This document shows positions 33,601 through 41,823 of a stretch of 43,493 bases of DNA, piece by piece. A program made the position numbers and the translations under genes. Under the pieces are notes generated by a model. That model did not search any database, was not told the DNA's origin, and saw nothing but the letters and a program-made list of their open reading frames with translations. Each line of letters begins with the position of its first letter. Position 1 is the first letter of the stretch. Source of the DNA: Gammaproteobacteria bacterium (GTDB lineage Bacteria; Pseudomonadota; Gammaproteobacteria; Steroidobacterales; GCA-2729495); contig JAQWPD010000101.1 of assembly GCA_029245525.1 (NCBI GenBank), positions 111,197-154,689 of the forward strand. The letters run 5' to 3'.

Positions 33601-34701
33601 ATGCCCCTTGATAATCACAATTTCTCGCCTGAGCTGCGGTTTGAGCCGCAGGATCGGCGTGCCGATTACGACGTAACGAATCTCGTAAGCTTAGGCTCGG
33701 CTGACTCCGTGCGACAGGAAGTCCGCAAGCTGTTTGAGCAAACCTGGCCCGCAGCGAGCTTCGATCAAGTGTGGCTCGCCTTTTATGATTTTGAGCGTTT
33801 GTTTAATGGCACTATGCCGGGCTTCGAAGGCTGCGACACGGTCTATCATGACATTCAGCACAGTCTGGATATGAGCCTTTGTGTGGCGCGCCTGCTGGCA
33901 GCGCATGATCAACAAGCCGATAAAGAATCAGAGCTTGGCCCCGAAAAAGCCACGGTTGGCATGATCGTCGCACTGTTTCATGACAGTGGCTACCTGCGCT
34001 CCAACGACGATAAAAGCATCCAAAATGGCGCCGAGTTCACACTCTGGCATATCTCCCGAAGCGCCGAATTCCTGCGCGGCTACCTGCCAAGCATTGGGAT
34101 GGCCAGATCGCTGAACATTGCGACTGAGCTGGTTCACTTTACAGGCTATGAGAAAGAGCTTGATGAAATCGAATTAGATGATCCAAAAGACTACTTGCTG
34201 GGTCATATGATAGGCACCGCCGACCTCTTGGTACAGATGGCAGATCGCTGTTATCTAGAAAAATGTCGTGACCGCCTTTACCCGGAGTTCGTACTGGCTG
34301 GCATCGCCATCGCCGATGAGCCAAACGGCGAGAAGCGGGTTTACTACCAATCCGGAGAAGACCTGCTGCGACAAACACCCGACTTCTACCGCAACATTGT
34401 CTTAAATCGGCTTAATGATTCGTTCAGCCGGGTCTATGAGCAACTCGGAGCTTTGTATAACGGATGCAATCCGTATATGGAGTGCATTGAACGAAATATT
34501 GTTCATCTTGAAAAAATCATTGTGTCAGGGGAGTGGCTGAAACTGCGTCGCAATGCGCCATGCTTCACCTCTCTCGAGGAGCCGTTGGCCGCTAGCAACT
34601 CTTTGGTTAACAAGTACCTGCAGGATTTGAGACGATCGGGCAAGGAATTAATGCTCAACCCCGGCGGCAGCGAGAGTCAGCCAGCAGCTAGCCTCGGCTG
34701 A
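33601..34701 (+). CDS. HD-domain phosphohydrolase, class I PDE-like
   Basis: A 366-aa soluble protein with an HD-type metal site: Y82-H-D-I-Q-H87 (VYHDIQHSLDM), F-H127-D128 (VALFHDSGYLRSND), then H150 (LWHISRSAEF), and a further ELVHFTGY. The Y-H-x-x-x-H-x-x-D/V plus H-D spacing looks like class I cyclic-nucleotide phosphodiesterases, whose first motif is Y-H-N-x-x-H. The C-terminal third (VYYQSGEDLLRQTPDFYRNIV onward) is helical and not recognised. The likely reaction is hydrolysis of a phosphodiester or phosphomonoester, substrate unknown. No sensor domain, signal peptide or membrane segment is visible. It stands 75 bp after xthA. Confidence 0.7.
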   Translation: MPLDNHNFSPELRFEPQDRRADYDVTNLVSLGSADSVRQEVRKLFEQTWPAASFDQVWLAFYDFERLFNGTMPGFEGCDTVYHDIQHSLDMSLCVARLLAAHDQQADKESELGPEKATVGMIVALFHDSGYLRSNDDKSIQNGAEFTLWHISRSAEFLRGYLPSIGMARSLNIATELVHFTGYEKELDEIELDDPKDYLLGHMIGTADLLVQMADRCYLEKCRDRLYPEFVLAGIAIADEPNGEKRVYYQSGEDLLRQTPDFYRNIVLNRLNDSFSRVYEQLGALYNGCNPYMECIERNIVHLEKIIVSGEWLKLRRNAPCFTSLEEPLAASNSLVNKYLQDLRRSGKELMLNPGGSESQPAASLG

Positions 34702-34921
34702 TACGCACCTATATTCGTCCGCCAGCCATCCTCGCAGAGCCATTTTGCAACGCCTGTTGACCCTGTATGAGGGTCTTACGTTCAATTCTCCGGATATTAA
34801 GGGTGACAGCCGGCTTAGCTGATGCCCCATGCTGCTTCACTATGTCCCCTGCACTGCTGAGTATTGGAATGCCTTATTGAGATGTAAACTCCGGCAACAA
34901 CTAGGTGGTAAAGGCAGAGAT

Positions 34922-34946
34922 AAAAAACCCCGCTCGTGGCGGGGCC
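34922..34946 (-). terminator. Rho-independent terminator of the SHOCT-type lipoprotein gene
   Basis: On the reverse strand CCCCGC pairs with GCGGGG around CACGA, followed by TTTTTT. It lies 25-49 bp past the stop of the leftward gene ending at 34971. Confidence 0.85.
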
Positions 34947-34970
34947 TCACGAAATCTATCGTCACTGAAA

Positions 34971-35492
34971 CTACAGTGAATTAAGAATTCTTGATTTCTG
35001 TTCTTGGTATTCCTGCTTATCAATCAGCTTTTTCTCATACAAAGAGTCCAGCCGAACAAGCCTTTGCTCTACTGTGTTCTCAGCGTCTGACTTCTTGCCA
35101 GCCGTTGCTGAGCCATCTTCCGCCTCCTTTAAGAACGCGCTGTTTATAGCGATAGCGCGGGCTTCTTGTTCGAGCTTGTCAACACCCTCTTTAACCTGCT
35201 TATCCTGATACGAGGCCAACAGGGCCTGTGATTTAGCCAGCGCAAGTATGTCCTCTTTAACAACACCCATCTCGGAGCTGCACCCCGAGATGACCCCCTC
35301 GGCCAGAACGCTTGGAGTAGCTGCTGTTGGAGCATACTTTGTGGCGTAAGCTTGTGCGCAACTCAGATACCTGTCTGAACTGGCATCAATTTTAGCTTGC
35401 AGTGCCGGCGCTTTTTTCCCCGCATTAATCTGTGCGCAGGCGCTGACAGTGAGCGCAACTGCAATCATCGAAACCGTATTAAATCTATTCAT
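34971..35492 (-). CDS. Predicted lipoprotein with C-terminal SHOCT-like module
   Basis: A 173-aa protein. The first 18 residues are a lipoprotein signal ending in the lipobox VSAC (lipidated C19). The middle is Ala/Lys-rich and helical, with two further Cys residues (near SCAQ and SGCSSE). The last ~30 residues, RLVRLDSLYEKKLIDKQEYQ..., match the pattern of SHOCT modules: short helices ending L-x-x-L-x-x-x-G/K-x-I-T/D-x-x-E-(Y/F). SHOCT units are thought to bind or oligomerise and occur at the ends of secreted or membrane proteins. It has its own terminator and a GAGGGATAGG ribosome site. The function is unknown. Confidence 0.75.
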   Translation of the reverse strand: MNRFNTVSMIAVALTVSACAQINAGKKAPALQAKIDASSDRYLSCAQAYATKYAPTAATPSVLAEGVISGCSSEMGVVKEDILALAKSQALLASYQDKQVKEGVDKLEQEARAIAINSAFLKEAEDGSATAGKKSDAENTVEQRLVRLDSLYEKKLIDKQEYQEQKSRILNSL

Positions 35493-35588
35493 GAAACCTA
35501 TCCCTCAATAGTCATTACTGCAGTAGCCCTGCTGAGGCATTAAAAGCGTTAATCACGCACCTCAACCTAAGCCATTTTTCTAAGCATG

Positions 35589-35945
35589 TCAGGCCTGCTG
35601 TTTTTGCAGCAACTCACTGGTGCCTGCCACAAAACCGGCCGTATCTTTTTCGACAATATCGCAGCTAGACACTTCATCCCAGCCCCCGTTGGATATGGCA
35701 ACATGATGCAAAAGCTTGCCCGCTTTGCCATCCCATATCAGTTGATAGTTTTTGCCGGCGTTGGACATGCGGACCAGCCAGCTTCCATAGTTCCCCTGGG
35801 CTGCCAAAAAACCGTCAACAGCATAACCGGCGGCCTCACACACCGCACCAAGTTCAGCCGCCAAGGCTTCATCTTTCTCAGGATTCGGCGCAGGTGTTTT
35901 TTGCCCTGGCTGCTTCCCAATCCACATAATCGGCTTTTCTGACAT
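35589..35945 (-). CDS. Small uncharacterised protein
   Basis: A 118-aa soluble protein, not recognised. The sequence runs PIMWIGKQPGQKTPAPNPEK, then a helix (ALAAELGAVCEAAGYAVDGFL), then a beta-rich part NYGSWLVRMSNAGKNYQLIWDG. A GAGGG ribosome site precedes the ATG. The opposite strand is open across the same span, but this strand has the start signal and the more protein-like composition. It lies 96 bp upstream of the lipoprotein gene on the same strand and may share its transcript. Confidence 0.65.
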   Translation of the reverse strand: MSEKPIMWIGKQPGQKTPAPNPEKDEALAAELGAVCEAAGYAVDGFLAAQGNYGSWLVRMSNAGKNYQLIWDGKAGKLLHHVAISNGGWDEVSSCDIVEKDTAGFVAGTSELLQKQQA

Positions 35946-36059
35946 GCTCTACCCTCAACAATGGTTGCTTATTGTAAAGACTGCAGAAAAAAATTGCGCG
36001 TGGACAAAAAATTGAGGCCGTTTTTGACTTTGATACGCAACGGATAATATTGTAGCAAC

Positions 36060-36812
36060 ATGCAAAAGCCCTCAAAAAACGCCTTGCTGATTGTCGCTAT
36101 ACTGGCAAGCGCTCCTCTGATCATGGAGGCGTATACCCGCTGGTCGCCGTCGTTTTCGGCGGACATGCCCGCGCCAAAGTCGTCAACAAAACGCCTCATA
36201 TTGCTGTTTCATGGCTCGGATGGCAAAGACAGCCCCGCCATTCTGCAATTGGAGCAAGCGCTCAAGCAAAAACTCTCTGTGAGTGACGCAGAGGTCATCC
36301 GCTATGTTTGGTCGCCGTGGTCAGACGAGCGCTTAAGGGCTTCAGCAAATGGCCTATACCTTGGAGAGAAAATCGGCGCTCATCTGGCCAGCCAAAACAT
36401 CCGTGAAGTGCATCTAATCGGGCACAGTGCCGGCGCGTGGCTGCCCGACGCGGTGTGTGCAAGCCTGCGCAAGTACACCAGTGACCCCGTGAAGGTGCGC
36501 ATGACATTTCTTGACCCTATTGGCATAAAGGGCTTTCTCGACTTCGATTGGGGAAGCCAAAATTTTGGTGGCTGTGCAGATTTTGCTGAAGCCGTTATAA
36601 ATACTAACGACAACGTGCCCGGCACTAACGCGCCGCTGCAGCAGGCATTTAATATTGATGTTACCGAGCTGCCACATGAGGTGAGTGGTCACGAGTGGCC
36701 TATTTGGTATTACACCCAAACGCTGAATGGAATGAGCTTATCGATGGACGCCAATCATTTTGCCATGCCCCGTGGAGCTGTCGCTAAAGACGTTACTGCC
36801 GGCGCAGACTAA
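36060..36812 (+). CDS. Alpha/beta-hydrolase (lipase-like) secreted or membrane-anchored protein
   Basis: A 250-aa protein with a hydrophobic N terminus (about residues 8-25) acting as signal or anchor. After that it has an alpha/beta-hydrolase core: LILLFHGSDGKDSPA (oxyanion region) and VHLIGHSAGAWLPD with the nucleophile S123. A candidate acid Asp lies in MTFLDPIGIKG, and the HEW or NHF near the end could give the His. The likely role is an esterase or lipase acting outside the cytosol. The substrate and partners are unknown. It diverges from the small gene at 35945 and converges on the universal stress gene. Confidence 0.7.
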   Translation: MQKPSKNALLIVAILASAPLIMEAYTRWSPSFSADMPAPKSSTKRLILLFHGSDGKDSPAILQLEQALKQKLSVSDAEVIRYVWSPWSDERLRASANGLYLGEKIGAHLASQNIREVHLIGHSAGAWLPDAVCASLRKYTSDPVKVRMTFLDPIGIKGFLDFDWGSQNFGGCADFAEAVINTNDNVPGTNAPLQQAFNIDVTELPHEVSGHEWPIWYYTQTLNGMSLSMDANHFAMPRGAVAKDVTAGAD

Positions 36813-36834
36813 AACAACCTGCTAACTCATCGGC

Positions 36835-37275
36835 TTAACGGGCGGGAACCACCATGACCGGAATATGGGACTGGCGCAGCACGCCCTCACTCACGCTCCC
36901 CAGTAACACTCGCGACACCAGCCCCTTGCTGTGAGCGCCGATAACAATAAGGTCTGCCTCCAGCGTCTTGCTTTCTGACACAATCTTTTCGACGTAAGGG
37001 CCTTGAACAAGAATGGCATCGCAATCAAGCCCGCTATCACGAAGCTTTTCTGCCATGCCCTGCAACTGCCTATGCTGATCACGAAAACTGTTTGCGACCG
37101 CATCTCTGGTAGTTTGCGGGCCGGCATCATAGCCAACAAAATCCGGGTCCGGATCGGCGACATGCAGCAGCTGTAGCTTGGCCGAAAAGGCGGCGGCGAT
37201 CGATGTTGCCTTAGCGACAACATCATCACTGAGATCAGAAAAATCAACGGTAACAAGAATATTTTTCACTGGCAT
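36835..37275 (-). CDS. Universal stress protein (UspA family)
   Basis: A 146-aa single-domain protein. It starts KNILVTVDFSDLSDDVVAKA, the usual strand-loop with the nucleotide-facing Asp, and ends DLIVIGAHSKGLVSRVLLGS followed by SEGVLRQSHIPVMVV, which carries the G-x-x-...-G-S ATP-loop of the ATP-binding UspF/G-type. Usp proteins bind ATP and help survival under starvation or oxidative stress, but exact actions are mostly unknown. It stands alone and diverges from the CPA2 antiporter gene across 220 bp. Confidence 0.9.
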   Translation of the reverse strand: MPVKNILVTVDFSDLSDDVVAKATSIAAAFSAKLQLLHVADPDPDFVGYDAGPQTTRDAVANSFRDQHRQLQGMAEKLRDSGLDCDAILVQGPYVEKIVSESKTLEADLIVIGAHSKGLVSRVLLGSVSEGVLRQSHIPVMVVPAR

Positions 37276-37495
37276 CCGGCTCCTCAGACTATTGGGTTTT
37301 ATAGCACATTACTGCGGCTAAAAAACGGCTTCTAACTGAAACATAGGCCGATCTGCTCTCTCAAGAGTCTGCTATAGAAGCCTCCGCAACCAACCACTGC
37401 ATGTTTTAGGCGATACTCAAACACCACTGCGAACCGCTGCTCTCATATACTATGGAGAATCCGCCGCCCAATTAGGTGGCCCTACCGGAACATCT

Positions 37496-39097
37496 ATGAG
37501 CCTTGCACTAATACTGATTGCGTTTGCTGCTGCATTTTTTGTCAGCCAAATCCGGTTACCGCCGATGGTGGGGTTTCTGGCCGCAGGCTTCATTATGGTG
37601 TCCTTCGGGTTCGAGGCCGTTGATGGTATTCAGCAAATCGCAAACCTCGGCATTACCCTGCTGCTGTTCACTATTGGGCTGAAGCTCGATATCCGTGACC
37701 TCATTAGGCCGGAAGCTTTTGGCGTCACGCTGATTCATATGGGTGTGACAACCGTGCTTTTCGGTTTGATTATGCTGGGCGCTGGAGCAATAAAGCTTTC
37801 GCTTTTTGCCACACTTAACTGGCAAACAGCACTGTTATTGGCATTTGCGCTGTCCTTTTCCAGCACAGTGTTTGCCGTCACCGTATTGGAAGGTCGTGGC
37901 GAAATGGGCGCTTTGCACGGGCGTACAGCTATCGCGATGCTCATTTTTCAAGACATTGCAGCGGTAGTCTTTATTGCCGGCACAAGCGAGAGCCTGCCAA
38001 GCGTTTGGGCCCTCTTGTTATTGGGCCTGCCGCTGCTCAGACCGGGGATTTCAAGGATTCTTGAGAAATCCGGTAACGGTGAGCTTCAGGTCCTTCTGGG
38101 TTTCTGCCTCGCATTAGCCGGCTACGAGTTGTTCTCTGCAGTTAATCTGAAGGGTGATCTAGGTGCTCTCGCCGTCGGACTGATGCTTGCTGGCACCCCA
38201 AAAGCTAGCGATCTCGGGAAATCTCTGCTGAGTTTTAAAGAAATATTTTTGGTGTTCTTCTTTCTTAGTATCGGACTTTCTGGCGTGCCTACAATTGAAG
38301 CTGTGCTGATTGCGCTTGCGCTGATTGCATTGTTGCCTCTAAAAACGGGCTTGTACTTGCTGTTACTTACGCGCTTTCATCTGCGCGCACGAACCTCGAC
38401 TCTGACTAGCCTCACACTAACTAACTACAGTGAGTTTGGGTTAATCGCCGGCAGCGCTGCTTTTGCCAGCGGCTGGTTAAGTGCTGAATGGTTGGTGATC
38501 CTGGCAATCACCGTGGCGATTTCATTCACTATTTCTGCTCCCATCAACGTGCATGCGCATCATCTGTTCGACCGTTATGCGGGTAAATTGAGAAGACTCG
38601 AAACCATTACGGTACTGCCCTATGACCAACCAATTGAGCCTGGCAATGCAGAGATCATGGTGTTCGGCATGGGCCGGCTTGGTACCGCCGCATACCAAAC
38701 GCTGGAGGCGCAATACGGCAAGGTTGTTCTGGGCGTAGACCGGAGCCCCGACACTGTGGCCAGGCAACTGGCGGAAGGGCGCAACGTCATCCACGGCGAC
38801 CCATCTGACATCGACTTCTGGGAGCGCACCCGGTGGCCCTACAATATCAGGGTAGCTGTGCTCGCCATGCCCGGTCATGGCGCCATCCTCACAGCAATTG
38901 ATGAAATCCGCTCCAGAGATTTCGGTTGCAGCATTGCAGCGGTCGCCTCTAAGCATGACCAGCTTATAGAACTTGAAAAAGCGGGGGCATCCGCCTCATA
39001 TAACTTCTACGCAGAGGCCGGTGTGGGCCTTGCACGCCATGTGATCAACCAGCTGGAGCACACCGAAGCCTCTGCGCCCAATCCCCGGAAGAGCTAA
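37496..39097 (+). CDS. CPA2-family K+/Na+:proton antiporter with RCK/TrkA-N domain
   Basis: A 533-aa inner-membrane protein. Residues 1-~370 are the Na_H_exchanger fold with ~12 helices (RLPPMVGFLAAGFIMV, NLGITLLLFTIGLKLDIRDL, LALSFSSTVFAVTVLEGRGE, NLKGDLGALAVGLMLAG). From ~385 a cytosolic TrkA-N Rossmann domain follows, with the NAD/ligand loop IMVFGMGRLGTAAYQTL and VVLGVDRSP. This is the Kef/YbaL-type layout. It exchanges monovalent cations for protons, gated by nucleotides or glutathione adducts. The next gene, an LLM oxidoreductase, begins 5 bp later, so the two form an operon. Confidence 0.9.
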   Translation: MSLALILIAFAAAFFVSQIRLPPMVGFLAAGFIMVSFGFEAVDGIQQIANLGITLLLFTIGLKLDIRDLIRPEAFGVTLIHMGVTTVLFGLIMLGAGAIKLSLFATLNWQTALLLAFALSFSSTVFAVTVLEGRGEMGALHGRTAIAMLIFQDIAAVVFIAGTSESLPSVWALLLLGLPLLRPGISRILEKSGNGELQVLLGFCLALAGYELFSAVNLKGDLGALAVGLMLAGTPKASDLGKSLLSFKEIFLVFFFLSIGLSGVPTIEAVLIALALIALLPLKTGLYLLLLTRFHLRARTSTLTSLTLTNYSEFGLIAGSAAFASGWLSAEWLVILAITVAISFTISAPINVHAHHLFDRYAGKLRRLETITVLPYDQPIEPGNAEIMVFGMGRLGTAAYQTLEAQYGKVVLGVDRSPDTVARQLAEGRNVIHGDPSDIDFWERTRWPYNIRVAVLAMPGHGAILTAIDEIRSRDFGCSIAAVASKHDQLIELEKAGASASYNFYAEAGVGLARHVINQLEHTEASAPNPRKS

Positions 39098-39102
39098 AAC
39101 AC

Positions 39103-40113
39103 ATGAAAATCGATATCGTTCTGGACTCCCATCTTAAGTCATCAGAATTTAAAGAGCTTGGGCTCCTGGCCGAACAGTACGGTATCAACACCGTCTGGAA
39201 TGCCAGCTATCTGGATGGCCGCGACCCCTTCAGCAACATGGCCGAGCTGGCAATGGCATCGAGTCACATTAAACTGGCGCCTATGGCCCTTAATGGCTAC
39301 GAGATGCATCCGTTTCGCATCGCTATGGCATTGCTCACCCTGGGCGATCTGTGTGAGGGCCGAGTAGAGGCCATGATCGGTGGTGGCGGTGAAGTGGTTA
39401 TGTCGCTGGGCATTGAGTTTGAAAAACGGGTGCGCTATGTAAAGGAGACGCTGGAGATTGTTAAGGGCTGCACATCACAACGCCCCTTTAGTTACAGCGG
39501 CGAATTGTTCAGCATTAATCACTATGATCCACAGTGGATCAGAGAAACGCCGCCCTATGTTTATGCCGGCGCGAACAAGCCACAAATGCTGCGCATGGCC
39601 GCCAAACATGCCGATGGCATATTTATGAGTGACCTGTCCATAACCCTGGCAACCAACGCAATTGACACCGTTTTCGCTCGAATGGATGAGCTCGGTCGTC
39701 CAAAAAATAACATGCGCTTTAACAACTTTATGGCGTGGTATGTTTACGATGACCTAGCCGAGGCGCGACATGAGGCGCGCCGATGGATTGGCTTCCGCGC
39801 ATTGTTCCGCGAGTATATGATGCGCGAGTTTATGACCGAGAAAGAGTTCGCCACCATTATGTCGCGCATACCGCAAATCTATGCGATGGCGCCAAAAAAT
39901 GAGTCTTCGGTAGAGGGGGTTCCCGATGAACTGCTTGATCTTTGTGTCGATAAACTGACGCTAACCAGTACACCCGATGATCTCGACGGTATTATTGAAC
40001 ACCTGCTTGAGTTCAAAGCTGCAGGGGTTACACACACTTGCCTTGAGCTAAAAAAGCATCAGGCGCAAAGCATTAAGATACTGGGCGAAACAATTTTGCC
40101 GGCGTTGCGCTAG
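39103..40113 (+). CDS. LLM-class flavin-dependent oxidoreductase
   Basis: A 336-aa protein of the luciferase-like TIM-barrel family. Family marks: IVLDSHLKSSEFKELGLLAE at the N terminus, LAPMALNGYEMHPFRIAMAL, CEGRVEAMIGGGG and the C-terminal LEFKAAGVTHTCLELK. LLM enzymes use reduced FMN or F420. No F420-specific signature can be confirmed, and FMN is the default in gammaproteobacteria. Its ATG lies 5 bp past the antiporter stop, implying co-translation; a redox link to a gated antiporter is possible but unproven. It converges on the fetB-like gene. Confidence 0.85.
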   Translation: MKIDIVLDSHLKSSEFKELGLLAEQYGINTVWNASYLDGRDPFSNMAELAMASSHIKLAPMALNGYEMHPFRIAMALLTLGDLCEGRVEAMIGGGGEVVMSLGIEFEKRVRYVKETLEIVKGCTSQRPFSYSGELFSINHYDPQWIRETPPYVYAGANKPQMLRMAAKHADGIFMSDLSITLATNAIDTVFARMDELGRPKNNMRFNNFMAWYVYDDLAEARHEARRWIGFRALFREYMMREFMTEKEFATIMSRIPQIYAMAPKNESSVEGVPDELLDLCVDKLTLTSTPDDLDGIIEHLLEFKAAGVTHTCLELKKHQAQSIKILGETILPALR

Positions 40114-40173
40114 GCCGGCCTGATGATCAAGCGGGCGTTGTCTGCCCCAGATCGGGCTCATCGGTGCATCTCA

Positions 40174-40890
40174 TTAGACGCTATTGTGGGAAACACGCTT
40201 TAGGTACATCTGCAGAAAAGCAGCCGCAGCCAGACCCGATGCGCCAAACAGCATGCACATGACGACAATCTGATAGCGCGCCGCGATAAGTGGCGAGACC
40301 CCGGACAGTATCTGACCTGTCATCATTCCGGGCAATGTCACCAGACCGACCGCAAATAAGGAATTAGTCACCGGTATTAAAGCAGCCAGGAGTGCGCGGT
40401 TTCGAGCAACACGACGCCCCACACCCGCCAGCAATTCCGATTCCATCCGCTCTGCCGCCAAACTAACGGCATTCATGCTCGCCGATAAAACCATGCCGCC
40501 AAGGGGCAGGAGCAGCTGGGGGTCATACCACGGTGAGGCTTGCAAAACGAACTGTGTGATTAATGTCAGGATCATCAGAGACGTAATGCCTATCGACAAC
40601 ATCGCGGGGCCCATGAGGGCTTTTCGCTGGTGGTTAATGGTGCGCAACGCTATCCAGCTTGCCGCCAGCAACATCACGAAGAGCACGCCGCTTACCACGA
40701 CAGCACTGTTACTCGCGAAAACATAAGTCAGCATATAGCCCACTAGCAAAAGCTGGAGTAACATCCGGAGCAAAGCATAAGCTGATGTTCCTGCGGAGCA
40801 GCGCCAGCGCCAGAGCACAACCAGCACCAGCAAGGCGGGAATAAACGCCATAGCCAGCGGCAATAAATCAATAGGGGCAATCTCACTCAA
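40174..40890 (-). CDS. fetB: FetB-like (UPF0014) ABC transporter permease
   Basis: A 238-aa inner-membrane protein with about 7 helices, matching the UPF0014/FetB family. The conserved part is NSLFAVGLVTLPGMMTGQILSG followed by SPLIAARYQIVVM, the core signature. In E. coli, FetA (ATPase) and FetB form an exporter that protects against oxidative stress by pumping iron out. Here I see no ATPase gene beside it, so it is an orphan half of the system in this window, or the ATPase lies elsewhere. The start at 40890 is not backed by a strong Shine-Dalgarno. Confidence 0.85.
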   Translation of the reverse strand: MSEIAPIDLLPLAMAFIPALLVLVVLWRWRCSAGTSAYALLRMLLQLLLVGYMLTYVFASNSAVVVSGVLFVMLLAASWIALRTINHQRKALMGPAMLSIGITSLMILTLITQFVLQASPWYDPQLLLPLGGMVLSASMNAVSLAAERMESELLAGVGRRVARNRALLAALIPVTNSLFAVGLVTLPGMMTGQILSGVSPLIAARYQIVVMCMLFGASGLAAAAFLQMYLKRVSHNSV

Positions 40891-41048
40891 AAACGGCTTC
40901 TCTGGTACGTCACTGTTTTAATTTATCACTGCAGCGATGGCAATGGGGTAATCCACCGCGGCCGCATGCGGCAAATTAAGGCGAAAACGGCGCAAAAAGC
41001 ACCGAAAAAGGCTCGACTATGCTGCTCGGGCGGGCTATCCTGCGCAGC

Positions 41049-41072
41049 GCAGTCAGTCGTGACGCTGACTGC
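41049..41072. other. Perfect 8-bp inverted repeat in the leader of the barrel gene
   Basis: GCAGTCAG (41049-41056) and CTGACTGC (41065-41072) pair around TCGTGACG. It sits 109 bp before the ATG of the barrel protein and lacks a T run, so it is a regulator site or leader hairpin rather than a terminator. Confidence 0.5.
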
Positions 41073-41180
41073 TCAAACCCATGAATAACAACAGATATTT
41101 CTCGCCTAGCGGAAACGACATTGCTGCTTCGACGGGATGCGAAGGCATGATGCCATTGCTGACAACCGGTAATTAAACCT

Positions 41181-41807
41181 ATGAATAGATTTGCGCTGAT
41201 GCTCTGCTCCTTATGGTTGCTCACCACAACAAGCAGCTTTGCTGCCGATGCCGCACCCCCTAAAGAAAAATGGCCATCGCGAGCATCCACCGAAGACCTC
41301 GACTGGAGCCTCACCGGGTACGTGGCGTGGATCTCACAAGAACAACTCGGGGATATGCTCATCGGTGCAGCCAGCCTCGAAAATGACAAGCTCTATGCTT
41401 TGGCACTGAACAAACGCTTGTATCGCTGGAACACTGGCTGGGATTTTGAAGTTGAAGGGCAGGTCGCAAAACACGCGGGCCCGAGTCAACGCCATTGGGA
41501 GTTTAATGGTTTAGGTGCCTTTCGCTGGAATCGTTTCTATTGGGATCGCTACCTCAACACCAGTTTTGCCGTCGGTCTTGGCATATCCTATGCCACTGAA
41601 GAAGGTCAGTTTGAGATAGATGCTCATGGCGACACCTCCAAAACACTGGCCTACATTCTCGTAGATCTAGACTTTGCTTTGCCACAGTATCCCAACTGGG
41701 CATTGGACATACGCATTCATCACCGCTCATCGGCGTATGGCCTCTTCAATGACAACATCGAAGGCGCATCAAATGCGCTGGGTGTCGGCTTAAAGTATCG
41801 CTGGTAG
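41181..41807 (+). CDS. Outer-membrane beta-barrel protein, PagL-like features
   Basis: A 208-aa protein. Residues 1-~21 form a signal peptide ending SFAAD. The rest is rich in alternating hydrophobic strands (GWDFEVEGQVAKHAG, HWEFNGLGAFRWNRFYW, SFAVGLGISYATEEGQFEI) and ends GVGLKYRW, with the terminal aromatic typical of outer-membrane insertion. Near the C terminus, IRIHHRSSAYGLFNDNIEGA puts a His, a Ser two or three residues later and a Glu ~13 residues on, much like the H-S-E triad of lipid A 3-O-deacylase PagL. That function is a hypothesis; a plain structural barrel is equally possible. Confidence 0.65.
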   Translation: MNRFALMLCSLWLLTTTSSFAADAAPPKEKWPSRASTEDLDWSLTGYVAWISQEQLGDMLIGAASLENDKLYALALNKRLYRWNTGWDFEVEGQVAKHAGPSQRHWEFNGLGAFRWNRFYWDRYLNTSFAVGLGISYATEEGQFEIDAHGDTSKTLAYILVDLDFALPQYPNWALDIRIHHRSSAYGLFNDNIEGASNALGVGLKYRW

Positions 41808-41823
41808 TCCGGCTGAGCCAAGC

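Noticed and set aside
34648-34830. 60-aa leftward ORF after the HD gene
   Set aside because: It overlaps the HD gene end, has no start signal and has a Trp/Cys/Arg-rich, non-protein-like composition.
35586-35942. 118-aa rightward ORF covering the small leftward gene
   Set aside because: It is the mirror of the leftward gene, which has a ribosome site and a protein-like composition; the rightward product is rich in Arg, Cys and Phe and has no start signal.
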